This document shows, one piece after another, positions 12,487 to 23,429 of a stretch of DNA of 64,000 nucleotides. The stretch is taken from positions 1-64,000 of the forward strand of contig LGRX02034638.1 in the NCBI GenBank assembly GCA_001247695.2, in the 5' to 3' direction. Within the stretch, counting starts at the first letter, position 1. Each line of letters opens with the position of its first letter. Made by a program: the position numbers and the translations under genes. Source of the DNA: Cymbomonas tetramitiformis. Lineage: Eukaryota; Chlorophyta; Pyramimonadophyceae; Pyramimonadales; Pyramimonadaceae. Under the pieces are notes generated by a model, which worked only from the letters and a program-made list of their open reading frames with translations, did no database searches and was not told the DNA's origin.

Positions 12487-12920
12487 AGCAGTTTTTTTTA
12501 TTGGCTAATATCGTTCGACTCGCGCAACCTGTCCGGCCAAAGTCTTAGTATATCAATAGAAATCTCCTAGACGAACATTTTGGTACCTTATCTGTTGCCA
12601 TAGGCGCAATGCATAAAAAATGACGCCATTTTTTGTGAAATTACCAGTTTTAGCAGAGACCGCGCATTGTTATCGAAAATTGAAATACTTATCCTTTCCA
12701 TATGAAAGTTGGTGAGCAAAGTGGGCTCATCTAGACTTACATTTTGGTATATTGTTTGTTGCCATGCGCGTAATATATCACAAACGACGACACACTTTGT
12801 CTATTTATCTGATTTTCATCTGATCTGATCTGATCTGATTCTGATCTGATCTGATCTGATCTGATCTGATTCTGATTATGTCTGATTGACAACCTTGCGG
12901 AAATCCGAGCACACCATGAG

Positions 12921-13598
12921 TTCAAAAGTGAATTTGCCTTTCGTATGCTCCTATGGCGCCCATTCTTAGGGTAGTGGGTAGGGTTCGCATAGGGCGGGAC
13001 GTGTGCTCCTTTATCACAGGGTTTCAGACCCCCCCTGTCGGGGGTATCACTGTGTGACATCACAAAACGGGGCACATAGCTATGTAGAGACGGGTGTGAG
13101 GAAAAGGGGGCACTTTTCAAAAGTGAATTTGCCTTTCTCATGCTCCTATGGCGCCCATTCTTAGGGTAGTGGGTAGGGTTCGCATAGGGCGGGACCTAAG
13201 CTCCTGCATCTCAGGGTTTCAGACCCCCCCTCGTCGGGGGGGTCACTTTGTGACATCATAAAACGGGGCACATAGCTATGTAGAGCCGGGTGTGAGGAAA
13301 AGGGGGCACTTTTCAAAAGTGAATTTGCCTTTCGTATGCTCCTATGGCGCCCATTCTTAGGGTAGTGGGTAGGGTTCGCATAGGGCGGGACATGAGCTCC
13401 TGCATCGCAGGGTTTCAGACCCCCCCTGTCGGGGGTATCTCTGTGTGACATCACAAAACGGAGCACATAGCTATGTAGATCCGGGTGTGAGGAAAAGGGG
13501 GCACTTTTCAAAAGTGAATTTGCCTTTCCTATGCTCCTATGGCGCCCATTCTTAGGGTAGTGGGTAGGGTTCGCATAGGGCGGGACCTGAGCTCCTGC
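12921..13598. repeat. 195-bp satellite, about 3.5 copies
   Basis: Units begin TTCAAAAGTGAATTTGCC at 12921, 13116, 13312 and 13507, giving periods of 195, 196 and 195 bp. The fourth unit stops within about 92 bp, where RecQ-like coding sequence starts. Each unit contains CATTCTTAGGGTAGTGGG and GGGTTTCAGACCCCCCCT. Confidence 0.9.
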
Positions 13599-13960
13599 CG
13601 CGACCAATGCCTTTGGCATGGGTGTAGACAAAGCGGACGTCAGGTGGATTGTACACCACACGATGCCACAATCTATTGAGGCATATGTTCAAGAAATTGG
13701 TAGAGCAGGAAGAGATGGCGAGCGGGCTAACTGCATGTTGTTGTTCTCACCAAACGGAACTTGCAAAAAATCAAAATCGTGTTTCAAAAGAATACATAAA
13801 ATCAAGAATCGAAACGAAGCAAACTCAAAGAGATGGGCAATTATTGTTTCAACATCAAAGATTGTAGACGCCAAATGTTACTGGATCACTTTGGCGACAA
13901 AATCAAAGTGTCACGAGGTTGCAAGATCGGTGTGACATTTGCTCGACACCAAGTGGACTT

Positions 13961-14204
13961 TGCTGGAATCTGTATAGGGAGCCCTGACTGGGAGTCCCTA
14001 TGACAGACCCCTAGGCCAACACTGGACTGCTGACTGATATGTAGGCTCGTGCTGTGACACACGCTGTGTCACAGGTAGGCTAGACACCGTTACCGTTGCG
14101 AGACCGTTCGGGGTATATCTAGCTTAGGGTTTATATTATTATGGGAGTTTATCCAGACACAGTTCGAGACCCTCTGATATCTAGTGAACTAGGATATTCC
14201 GGTA
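13961..14204 (+). repeat. 5' LTR of gag-only element
   Basis: 244 bp. It matches the 3' LTR except for a 12-bp deletion near its start and a few substitutions. Confidence 0.9.
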
Positions 14205-15390
14205 GGTCGTGGCCCCATCCACGCTATATTCCACATTGCTTTTGGCCATGATTGGCTAAAACAGCCGCTTTGGTAGGTGGTGCGCACCGGCGCGTTTGGG
14301 TGCGCGTGGGAAATTTGGGATGAGCAGCTTTTGAGTATTTGATCGGCGGCTATGGGGGTTCGACCTGGATCGGACTTTGTCGACGCAATGTCCTTGTACG
14401 GTTTTCTCTTTGCCTTGATCCAGCAATCTACCGTTTCTTGGGCTGGTGACTGCAACACCTTCGACCTCGACTTCGTCTTCCAGTGCCCCTCGCTGCCATG
14501 GTTTTACCGCTCTTCGCGTGGCTGTGTACTCGCATTCTCCCCACGCCGCTACCCTTACGCGCCCCAGCGTACCACCTCCCATCAGGCTCTCTACGTGATG
14601 GTTTCTACGAGATCCAAAAGGTCCCTTATGAGGGACTCCGACATCGATGCCTCTCTGAGGCTGACCGACGCGGTGCGCAACACGCCGACGGTCAAAACCC
14701 CGACTTTTGCGTATCCCGCACCTACTTCCAACGAGGATGCCGACGTTGCCACCAGAAAGTATTTGCAGGAGCAGTCCAAGCTCGTTCCTCGTTGACGAAA
14801 TCTACAAGCAGCGGCTGCATCGGTCTTGGGCCAAGGGTATCCGCGAGGATATCCTTGGGGACAAGAAGCATTATTTCAGCGGCACGGCTGACGCGAACCT
14901 GCTCTCCGACATGGTGGTGCAGCTTCGTACAGAGTTCGCGTCCGCTGGACTAGAGCTGGCCTCGTTTGATCTGGACGAGCCTATGGCTCTGATGGTGAGC
15001 AAGGTCAACGGCTTGCTCTACGACGTGCTCCAGCTGGTCATCGAGAAGCACAGCAACGCCCACGTCTGGCTTACGGGGACGGACGCATCTTCTGACCGAG
15101 ATGGACGGCGTGCTCTGGTGGACATCATCAAGCGCTGCGTGCCGGTGGCGTTGCGGGAGTCTTTCCAGCAAGAGCATGCGGCTCTCAGCTATCCCGCCAA
15201 CGTTGACCCGCAACCCGTTCTGGCTCGGGAGCAGCGTTTGGTGCGGGACAACAAAGCAGCTGACTGGACGCCCACCGAAGCCACCAGGAAGCTCAGCTTG
15301 TACACCCGGCTTGACCCGGTGTTCTACGCCGCGGTTAAGGTGCGCTACCCCATGGTAGCCGATCTTGCGACGGTTTCCCTCGGCGCCCTT

Positions 15391-15652
15391 TCACGGGTAG
15401 ACCGATTTACCCCCCCCCACTATAAAGTGGGGGGGCCTGTCTCCTGCTGTCCTCCTTCGGAGAGCCGTGTCACACGTAGCATGCGTCTCGGTAGCTCGGA
15501 ACACAGATGCATAAAACCCCTAAAGTATTTTATGTTATCATCTTAGTATTCCGAAAGCGAGTGTTCACTGACTGACTGCACGTTCTGTGATAGATATATA
15601 TCTGACTATATATATATATCCCCCACCAGCCAGAGAATCTCACTTCTCATCA
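15391..15652 (+). repeat. 5' LTR of TRIM-like element
   Basis: 262 bp. Contains a C-run/G-run hairpin (CCCACTATAAAGTGGG) and a TATATATATA stretch near its end. It differs from the right copy mainly in homopolymer length. Confidence 0.85.
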
Positions 15653-16808
15653 GGTTATGGGTTGACCACTTCAGTGGTGGCATTGTTTCTTTTGGGATTC
15701 TAATTTCCGTCTCGTCGAACGTACCGACTACCGCAAGTCTCGTCGAACTTCACCGACTACCGCTACTGCATCACCGATTTTACCCTTACCGATTACCGAC
15801 ACCGAGAGTCTCGTCGAACTACACCGACTACCGCCCCGACATGATTACCGAGATGTCGCTTTACCACTCCGGCATCAACGACCGAAATGCCGCTTTACCG
15901 CAACCTTTTTGACTTTCTGGCCAGCAGCGCTTCTCCTGCAGCAAAGTTGGCTTACCGTACGACTATTTTGACCTCATCGGCGTTTTCCTCGCAAAAATCT
16001 ACCCCAATTTGACCCTTTCATCGTTTGATTTGCTTAATTTTACGAGAAGTTAGCTTTTCGCTTGGGAACCCTAGCTTTGGGTTCGCGGATTCTGCAGTCA
16101 GCGGTCAGTGGTCAGCGACCATGTCTACTGGACCTCAGCGTGCACGTATGGCCGCTGTTCGTTCAGCGTTGATTACTCTTCGAGTACATCGGCAACATCC
16201 TACCATTGGTTATGGTCTGGTGGTGTCTGGTGGTGTTTGCGCACCAGACACCAAGCTCGAGTCCATCGCGCTCACCATCGACAACGAGTGCTTTGACTAT
16301 TTCGACCTCATCCCTCCCCTTCCCTCACCTTCACCTTGTGCACCCCTTGGTCACCATCTGGTGGTGTCTGGTGGTGTTGTCACGCCCACTTCACCCTTCA
16401 CCATCATCCCTTTCAAGCCTTTTCCCATGAGCTCGACCACATCCCTTCACCGCATTTTCCACCTTCCACCTCCTCACCCTTTCTTCGTCGGTGCATTCGC
16501 TCTGGTGGTGCCAGGCCGCTTTTGGCCTTGGCACCGCACGGGCATTGGCCGAACATCGTCTTCCTTACGCTCGACGTCCTCTGTCATCGAGAACGTCGCC
16601 GCCGCCTGCTCCAGAGCCCAAACCCTGATTCACTAGACAATTCTGTGTAGCTCTGCTCTGTTTCAATCTAAGCAGCATGAACTAGCGCCGGCGGATGCCC
16701 CTCTAGCTGAGCTGAAAAAGGCTCCTTAGATTTCTTGCTGTGGGATGGCCGGCAGGCCTATTGACACTGCTCCCTGTTTCCACCTCTCTCCTTCTGGAGG
16801 AGGTGGTG

Positions 16809-17068
16809 TCACGGGTAGACCGATTTACCCCCCCACTATAAAGTGGGGGGGTCTGTCTCCTGCTGTCCTCCTTCGGAGAGCCGTGTCACACGTAGCATGC
16901 GTCTCGGTAGCTCGGAACACAGATGCATAAAACCCCTAAAGTATTTTATGTTATCATCTTAGTATTCCGAAAGCGAGTGTTCACTGACTGACTGTACGTT
17001 CTGTGATAGATATATATCTGACTATATATATATATCCCCCACCAGCCAGAGAATCTCACTTCTCATCA
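16809..17068 (+). repeat. 3' LTR of TRIM-like element
   Basis: 260 bp, almost identical to 15391-15652, implying recent insertion. Confidence 0.85.
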
Positions 17069-18136
17069 CCCTTCGCTCTCTGGTGGTTGAGATTTACCAG
17101 GCGTGGGCGGCGACGGAGGCCGGGAAGGCTGCCCTGGCCAGCCCCTCTTCTGGTGGTGCGTCGGCCTTGCTCTCCAGCGACGAGCACCAGGTGCTCCTCG
17201 GCAAGATCCGGGAGTTGACTGAGCTGGTGCAGCGGCAGTGCGGGGCGGCTCAGCCGGTGGTGCAGCGGCAGCGGGATCCGCCGCAGCGGCAGCACGGGCA
17301 GCGGCCGCCACAAGGACGCCAGCCGCACGCAGCGGCAGGGGCAGCCCCAGCGGGGCTTTCGCATGGGTGTGAACAACCCGCCCGCCGTAGGCTTCGATCG
17401 CGACGAGCAGCGGGCGAAACCGCTATGTAATCGCTGCAAGAAATCCGGTAAGGAGCTTTATCACTTCTACCGCGACTGCCCTCTTAGCGGTCGCCAACAT
17501 TCCCCTGGCACGGCCGCAGCTTTCTGCATTCCCATCGACGACGAGGATGCGGAGGGCGTGCACGCCCTCGCCATGTGTGCCGTGTTCCAGGAGGCAGCGG
17601 ATGAGGGGGCGGACGCCTTTGCCCGTGCGGCGACGGTGTACGGCCCGCCGGCAGTGCTTTGCGGGGGCGTTGTGGGGGGCATTGACGTGTCCGCCTACGG
17701 CTTCTCCGTGGACGCGGTGCCACCGGTGACGGGGACGCCCGGTGAGGACATCCTCCGACGGCTGGACGACCTCGCGGCGGAGGTCAACGCGGCTGTTGAG
17801 CCTAAGGTACACTACACTCACGCCTCCTTCCTGCCGTCTGGGGGTGTTGACACGCAGGCTTCGGCTCTGGTGTGTGACTCTGCCGAGGCGGGTGACACAC
17901 CGGAGAAGCAGGTTCCGGCAGGTGGTGCGGCGGCATCGGCATCAGCCGTGCCGGCCCCTGCTATGCCTGTCCTGGAGGACGAGGAGGAGCTCCTGAAGCT
18001 CTACGGCTACGGCGAGCCCGTGTCCCTTCAATCGGCACGGGTGACCACTACGGCGAGCACGGACGGTGAGTTCAAGGGCATTGTGGAGAATGTCAACCAC
18101 GCCGCGGTTATGCCGGTCGACCTGCCTGGCTACGAC

Positions 18137-18379
18137 CAAGGCTCTATATCGATATTTCCGATAACCGATACTATCGATATATCGTATTTATCGCCGATTG
18201 TCGGATTGCAATGTCTAACTATCGATTGTGCAGGTTTTGGTGTTCCATATTTAATTTATAACAAATTACATATAAATGTCCAAGTAATCGATTATTTATC
18301 GATTGTGCCGATTATCGATACCGTTTTTCGGATATCGGATTGTATCGATACCGAAAAACCAAACCGATATAGAGCCCTG
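18137..18379. mobile_element. hAT-type MITE, 243 bp
   Basis: The ends are CAAGGCTCTATATCG and the complement of CAGGGCTCTATATCG, one mismatch in 15. The flanks are an exact 8-bp TSD GCTACGAC (18129-18136 and 18380-18387). It is AT-rich with many CGATA repeats, unlike the GC-rich gag around it. Its removal restores the gag frame. Confidence 0.9.
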
Positions 18380-19448
18380 GCTACGACACGGATGATTACG
18401 AGGACCTCCCCGACGGTAGCTTCAGGCTGAGACCGCAGGCTGTCTTGGCGGATCACGCGCGCCAGCCGCGGGCTCCTGCCATCTCGGCGAATCATGCGTC
18501 GGAGCCCGCAGCCCACGCACCTCCCTCTGGTGGTGCCGTTGGGAATTGGTGTGACGGTGCTCACCGCACCTCTGGTTGCGGCAAGCCACCATGGGGCTTC
18601 CCCGCTCAGCCGGGTATGTGGGGGATGCCCTTCCTTCTTTCCTTCATTCTCTTGATTTCAGTCATGGGAGTGGGAGCTGCCACCTTCACGGTGGCCAACG
18701 AAACCGACCTTTTGCAGGTGTCGGATGAGGAGGCACCGCTTGGTACGATGCCGTGTGCTATTCCACCTCGTCTCCACCGGCGGGAGCAGATGCGGCAGGG
18801 CCTCTATATGGCTCCGGTGCCGTGGCATCCCGGGCCGCCGCCGCCTGCCGTGTTATTTGAGGACGGTCCTCCGCTGTCGCCGGCATCGTCTTCAGATGAC
18901 GAGGCCCCACCGTCGGGCAGCACTTGGCAGCACCCCGGTGCGGTGCAACCTCCCGTGATCGACGAATCAACAACACCGACTCCGTCAAATTCTCTGGCGA
19001 ATGATTTTTCGGTGATCGACACCTTACACTTTGGCCGCCCCGTATTGCTCCGCCGTGCTACTGCGGGCTACTACGGTGATCGATGTGGTGAAGGTGCTCC
19101 TCTGAACTTTGACCCCGAGTAGATCTCCTTCTGGCTCTGGCAGTGCACCACTTTCTGGTGGTGTACTGGGATGTACTTTGACCTCAACACGGTCTTCAAT
19201 TTGGTTTGATTTACTTTGACAACTTTATATTCTTCAATCTGACTTGCTGGTGCAGACTCTTTCAGTAGTTTAGCAGGACACTCAATTGCCTGTATGCTTT
19301 TGCTCTTGTACTAGCTAGAGGGTTCCAATTTGTGTATCAGAATGGCACAGTTGGATTAGCAGTTAGGACCTGTCAACCTGGCTTCTACCCTAGCAACTTA
19401 CATTTCTGACTCTCCTAGCCAGTCACCACCCACAGTGCTGGGGTGGTG

Positions 19449-19704
19449 TGCTGGAATCTGTATAGGCAGCCCTGACTGGGAGTCCCGGTGCAGGCCCCTA
19501 TGACAGACCCCTAGGCCAACACTGGACTGCTGACTGATCTGTAGGCTCGTGCTGTGACATACGCTGTGTCACAGGTAGGCTAGACTCCGTTACCGTTGCG
19601 AGACCGTTCGGGGTATATCTAGCTTAGGGTTTATATTATTATGGGAGTTTATCCAGACACAGTTCGAGACCCTCTGATATCTAGTGAACTAGGATATTCC
19701 GGTA
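19449..19704 (+). repeat. 3' LTR of gag-only element
   Basis: 256 bp, 12 bp longer than the 5' copy (GGTGCAGGCCCC retained). It is preceded by the G-rich stretch CTGGGGTGGTG, a likely polypurine-like primer site. Confidence 0.9.
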
Positions 19705-19805
19705 GACTTGTTTTGACGGACACAGAGAAACGTGGCAGTGGTATGAAGAGACCTCAACGCTCATCGCATTCATCACTAGAGCCTGGCCAGAGGAAGAGGC
19801 GTTAA

Positions 19806-20219
19806 TGGAAAATACTATGTATTTAGTATATATATTTGGAATGTAAGCTTGCACTATATCGCAAATAGCATATCATATTGATAGCGGTAAAGCACCTATA
19901 GAGAAAGACGGGACCTCTCTTATATTGACGGCTAATAGCAACATGTCATTAAGTACCTTTCATGGCATGTGACACGTTGTAATGAACTAGGAGCAAGATG
20001 TTCATGGGATTCGCCGCGTCTTTCACAAGAAATAACCTTGAAATGAAAAAGTTATGACATTTTACTTTATTTTGAAACTGCAGATACCCGGTTTCGCTGG
20101 CCAACTGGTGATTTTGACACTGGTATCTCTTGTACTAGGAGTCGTTCCAGGCATCTCCTGGACATGCGTCAAGCAGTAAACCTGCATTATATAACCCCCT
20201 TGCTGCCACCATACAAATT
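19806..20219. other. AT-rich intergenic stretch
   Basis: Follows the RecQ stop. No gene or element boundary recognised. Confidence 0.3.
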
Positions 20220-20223
20220 TTAG

Positions 20224-21309
20224 TGGCTACTACCCAAATTCATGGTCCTACCACAAGGACCAATGGCCAATTGCGGTTTCGAACACTAAATCGACTATTT
20301 GAGGCACAGGCAACATTTGCACATGATATTTATGAGTTAAATGAATTTTATTTCTTATAGCGGCGGCCCCCATGAGACTTTAGGTGTGTGGTTGATCGAC
20401 ACGTTTTAGGGGTGTAATTTCACCAAAAGCTTGAAGAAAATGGTGGTCCTACCACAAGGACCACCGTTATTTTGAGTATTAGGAGTCACATGGGGGGCTC
20501 ACGGTGATGCTCATGGTTATACATCATGAGTTTATGACCAAATAAGATATCTGAATCGGTTACTTCGCACCCTCATCATCATTTCCGCTCTATTTCAGCA
20601 TGGCGCATGTTCAACACAATGCAAATTCCGAATTTAGTGAATTTCGGATTTTAGAAATTGGCATTCATCCATTCTAAAATGTACACGCCAGTCGAAAAAT
20701 AAGATATTTGGATGATTTTAGACTTTCAGAAATTCGCAATATATATATATATACTTGAAGATTTAATGTGCCGCACACACCAACCTTGCGATATATGCCC
20801 TCTAGCAAGCAATTATGATGGCTGGCTGGTCAGCTCGCGTGGCCACTATTTTAGGGGGGAAACCAACGAGCCAATATATTAGAGGGGAAGCCAACGAGCC
20901 AACGAGCCAATATATGCATTCCAACCGGGCCTACCGCCCAAATATGATTGGGACATAGTGTATAGGTTCAATTTGATGGTATCCGCGCAGGTGTAGTGTT
21001 GTTATATGATTGGTAAACAATTATTGAAGATGAGTCACTAATTTGCCACATTTTGAATGTTCAAAAAAATCCGTTTTGAAAATTTTGAGTGTAGAGGTTT
21101 GAAATGCGTTCGTCATGGATATATGGGATGGATATAGGCCAAACCAGCGTTCAAATAAATTAATATAGGACCTATATATATACCACCTTTCATTGGTTAG
21201 ACACCACAAATCACGGGAGATGGCCAATTAAATTATCGGAACAATGGTCCTCGTGGTAGGACCAAATCGTCGATTTGGTCCTACCACAAGGACTGCGGGG
21301 CAGTAGCCA
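20224..21309. mobile_element. Putative TIR element, 1,086 bp, non-coding
   Basis: Ends are TGGCTACTACCC and GGGGCAGTAGCCA, an imperfect inverted repeat sharing TGGCTACT. Both sides carry TTAG, a possible 3-4 bp TSD as for PIF/Harbinger-like elements. Inside, the near-palindrome TGGTCCTACCACAAGGACCA occurs near 20250, near 20445 and, in both orientations, at 21245-21292. No transposase is visible. Confidence 0.5.
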
Positions 21310-22276
21310 TTAGGGGATTCCGCGGAGGACCCCCCCTGACAAGTACTTCCAGAGTCTCCGGACGCCCATAAGCTCAATCTGCGTTACAAACCCTAAGTAA
21401 TATTCGCGCTATTTCGGTCCGGAGACTCGGGTTCCAGAGTAGCTCAATCTGCGTTACAAAATCCTAAGTAATATTCGCAATTTCGGTTCCAGAGTCTCAT
21501 CAGAGTCAGAGCATCCAGCATGCCTGATACTTGATGATACTTCATACAAGGGGCATAATATATACTATAGGATATATGCCTTGACTTTATTATAAAATAA
21601 TAAACTATGAACTAGAGCTCTATCGCAATCGCAATCTATCTATGTGTATGTCTGAAATAGCGAAAAGGAAAATAATAGCGACTGGCGTGGGACTCCACTG
21701 CATTTGACGCAAATGTCTCGTTGAGATTCAACTTCTTTACAAGTATTGGCTCCTCTTTCTTGACGCGGACGAGTCAATATAGTGGCGACCTAACAATAAT
21801 TAAGTGTAGCTTGCAGTCCGCGATAAATGTTATACCACATCACCGAAAAGTTTTCCGCTGCCTGTAACTGATCTTGTTTTGGCGACTCGTGATTCGTTCT
21901 TAATTTGGTGTGCGGTGAGGTGGGCGAACCCGTACGGTTTGCAAGCTTGTGACATATTCTTCACTCACGCGGCTTGAACGAATCCGTCATTTTTAAGGCT
22001 TTCCTGAATCTATAACATCGGAACGCGTCTTGGTTATATCGACCTCGAATTCAAAAAATATTCTGAAGGGGTATGCTTACCATCATCTTCGGCAAACTTG
22101 CGTTGATCTGTGATACATGTTGTGTCCTTCACACGCGAGGCAACGCGCAATTAGTTTCCAATTCACCGATATACTTCTACAAGGGAGGCATTCCCGCAGC
22201 GTCCTAGTCAAGCCTTTGTACATTTTCTTAGCTACCTTACCTTCGCACGATTGTGATAGGGACTGCCAACGAAAGC
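21310..22276. other. Upstream region of the pyruvate kinase gene
   Basis: Contains two copies, about 75 bp apart (near 21370 and 21445), of AGCTCAATCTGCGTTACAAA and following sequence. The promoter of the tandem pyruvate kinase gene should lie here; no core element could be assigned with confidence. Confidence 0.35.
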
Positions 22277-23429
22277 ATGGGCTGCGGTGCGAGTAAGGCG
22301 GCTGAAAATGAAGGTGACGCATCTGTTGCCTGTCATCCCTTTCGCAAGTGCTAAGGGTGTCCAAACACATACAATCCAAACACACACATCCCGAATAAGA
22401 CTTCTCCTGGGGACGATTTATTTCTCATCACAGAAAGGCTCGTTTTACTTTCTCCTCTTACTCGCTTCGCATGGCTTTGTTCGGCACAACATTTGATTCA
22501 AAGAAACTTGCGCTTCTTTTCCCGTGCCGAGCGCTCGACAAGAAGCGTCTTGACCGAATCTACTGTAACATCCTCAGTTTTTTTAGTTCAAGGCAGTGTT
22601 GGTCGGCACACCGACAGACAATGAGTGTCGTTCGTTACAACCGCACATTCACACGTATTTTCCCGCCCACACAGTAATCGAACCTTGCAACTGGATTGTT
22701 CTCCTTCAAATTTTGAGGGTCTGCTCCAGTGGGGCTTCACCTGTGCCAGCTGTGCGGTCAGGTGCAAGCCCTGAAAAATATCTTTCCCAAAGTGCCGAGC
22801 CTTCGGCCGACAAATCTGCCGCTTCGGCCTCTCCAGATCGCGCCGTTTCGGCCTCTCCAACCGCAGCGCACCAGCTCGCATCACGTAGTAAGGCCCGACT
22901 TTTTGCTGTTGGGAGCGTGCCCTTCTTCTGCAACTTGAGCCCTGTCGTTCGCACAATCAAGTACATCGTATTCCTCGCTTGTTCCCGCGCCATCGCCGCC
23001 CAGAGCAGCATCACGACCCCCATGACATGCGGGCCTTGCGTGTTTGCCCGCACGCCAGTGCGCACCTCAAGGGAGAAGGTTCGCGGCGACGTATGCTTGT
23101 GGACCGGGCGGAGTGGCATGTAAGCCCATTTCCATGATAACGCGCCTCGCCGGGAGGGGACATTGCAAATCTCAACGCCTGGTAGTGCGCACGTAGTCCT
23201 GTGCTCACAGCTTGCGCGTGTGCTAATTTCGGTTCATGCCAGGTCCTTCAAGAATTGTGTTGCAGCACGAGGAGAACGTGCTAAACAAGAAGGTCAAATT
23301 CGACTCCGAATGGCAGCCGGAGTATCGCCCGCATCTGATCGTCCCTCCATCGCAGAACACCGTGTTCGCTGCTCGACGCTCCACCAGGCTCAGCGATTCT
23401 CTGTTTTCGTCGGCGGTTCCGGAGAGTTT
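22277..23429 (+). CDS. Pyruvate kinase gene, exons 1-3: N-terminal leader
   Basis: Exon 1 (22277-22313) starts MGCGASKAAENE. Gly2 and Ser6 fit the N-myristoylation consensus, and Cys3 could be S-acylated, which would anchor the protein to membranes. Exon 2 (22762-22887) adds a Ser/Pro/Ala-rich stretch with SP dipeptides. Exon 3 (23243-23429) adds RIVLQHEENVLNKK and a basic/serine stretch ARRSTRLSDSLFSS leading into module 1. Donor and acceptor phases agree at all three junctions (1, 1, 2), and donors are GTGACG, GTAAGG and GTGCGT. Assignment to the kinase gene rests on phase and position only, because the leader has no homologue I recognise. Confidence 0.5.

Larger units (their letters stand above)
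8902..12897 (+). mobile_element. Complete hAT DNA transposon, 3,996 bp
   Basis: The ends are a perfect 17-bp TIR, CAAGGTTGTCAATCAGA and its complement. The flanks are identical 8-bp target duplications, CGGAAATC at 8894-8901 and 12898-12905. Next to both TIRs lie clusters of CTGAT/ATCAG pentamers (8919-8995 and 12810-12880), as expected for subterminal transposase-binding sites. Inside are a two-exon transposase gene on the plus strand and a 176-bp direct repeat. Intact ends and a nearly intact gene suggest a young insertion. Confidence 0.95.
15391..17068 (+). mobile_element. TRIM-like non-autonomous LTR element, 1,678 bp
   Basis: Two direct repeats of about 261 bp (15391-15652 and 16809-17068) bound a 1.16-kb interior. 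The 5-bp TSD CCCTT is at 15386-15390 and 17069-17073; removing element plus one TSD (1,683 bp) restores the host gag frame. GGTTATGGG directly follows the left LTR at 15653, a match to the initiator tRNA-Met anticodon-arm complement. The interior has ACCGACTACCG repeats (15720-15900) and a 203-codon open frame (16025-16636) with no recognised domain. LTRs begin TCACGGG and end CATCA instead of the usual TG...CA. Confidence 0.8.
14598..19122 (+). pseudogene. Gag-like ORF interrupted by two transposons
   Basis: The reading frame starts near 14598 (MVSTRSKRSL), shifts by one base near 14780-14800, and runs to 15390, where a TRIM-like element is inserted. After that element's right TSD the same frame resumes at 17074 (RSLVVEIYQAW). 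It shifts again near 17300-17360 in a CAGCGGCAG-rich stretch. A zinc knuckle variant follows at about 17430, CNRC then H and C (CX2C-X8-H-X4-C), as in gag nucleocapsids. At 18136 a MITE splits a Tyr-Asp pair; after it the frame continues (TDDYEDLPDG) to the stop at 19122. The last part has a hydrophobic segment (FLLSFILLISVMGVGAA, about 18630-18680) that could span a membrane. No enzymatic motif was found. With both insertions and both frameshifts it cannot give full-length protein. Confidence 0.7.
13961..19704 (+). mobile_element. Non-autonomous gag-only LTR retrotransposon
   Basis: The LTRs start TGCTGGAATCTG and end ATTCCGGTA. The 5-bp TSD GACTT flanks the element at 13956-13960 and 19705-19709. 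Immediately after the 5' LTR is GGTCGTGGCCCCA, a degenerate match to the anticodon-arm complement of initiator tRNA-Met, suggesting half-tRNA priming. Without its two nested insertions the element is about 3.8 kb and encodes only a gag-like protein: no protease, integrase or reverse transcriptase was seen. It must rely on enzymes supplied by another copia-like element. Confidence 0.85.
13599..19805 (+). pseudogene. 3' part of a RecQ helicase gene, split by a retrotransposon
   Basis: From 13599 the frame reads [16 protein letters not shown], then [13 protein letters not shown]: helicase motifs V and VI of RecQ, including the arginine finger region. In the next frame follow MGNYCFN and [12 protein letters not shown], and in a third frame [10 protein letters not shown], which together are the RecQ zinc-binding subdomain. 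A 5.7-kb LTR element with TSD GACTT is inserted after this Gly codon. Beyond the right TSD the same frame continues for about 30 codons (LVLTDTEKRGSG, ending GQRKRR) to a stop at 19803-19805. The frame changes fall near A-runs (about 13780-13800 and 13890), so sequencing error is possible. The ATPase core is absent from the window, replaced on the left by satellite. In RecQ proteins this region couples ATP hydrolysis to DNA unwinding; this copy is broken. Confidence 0.8.
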
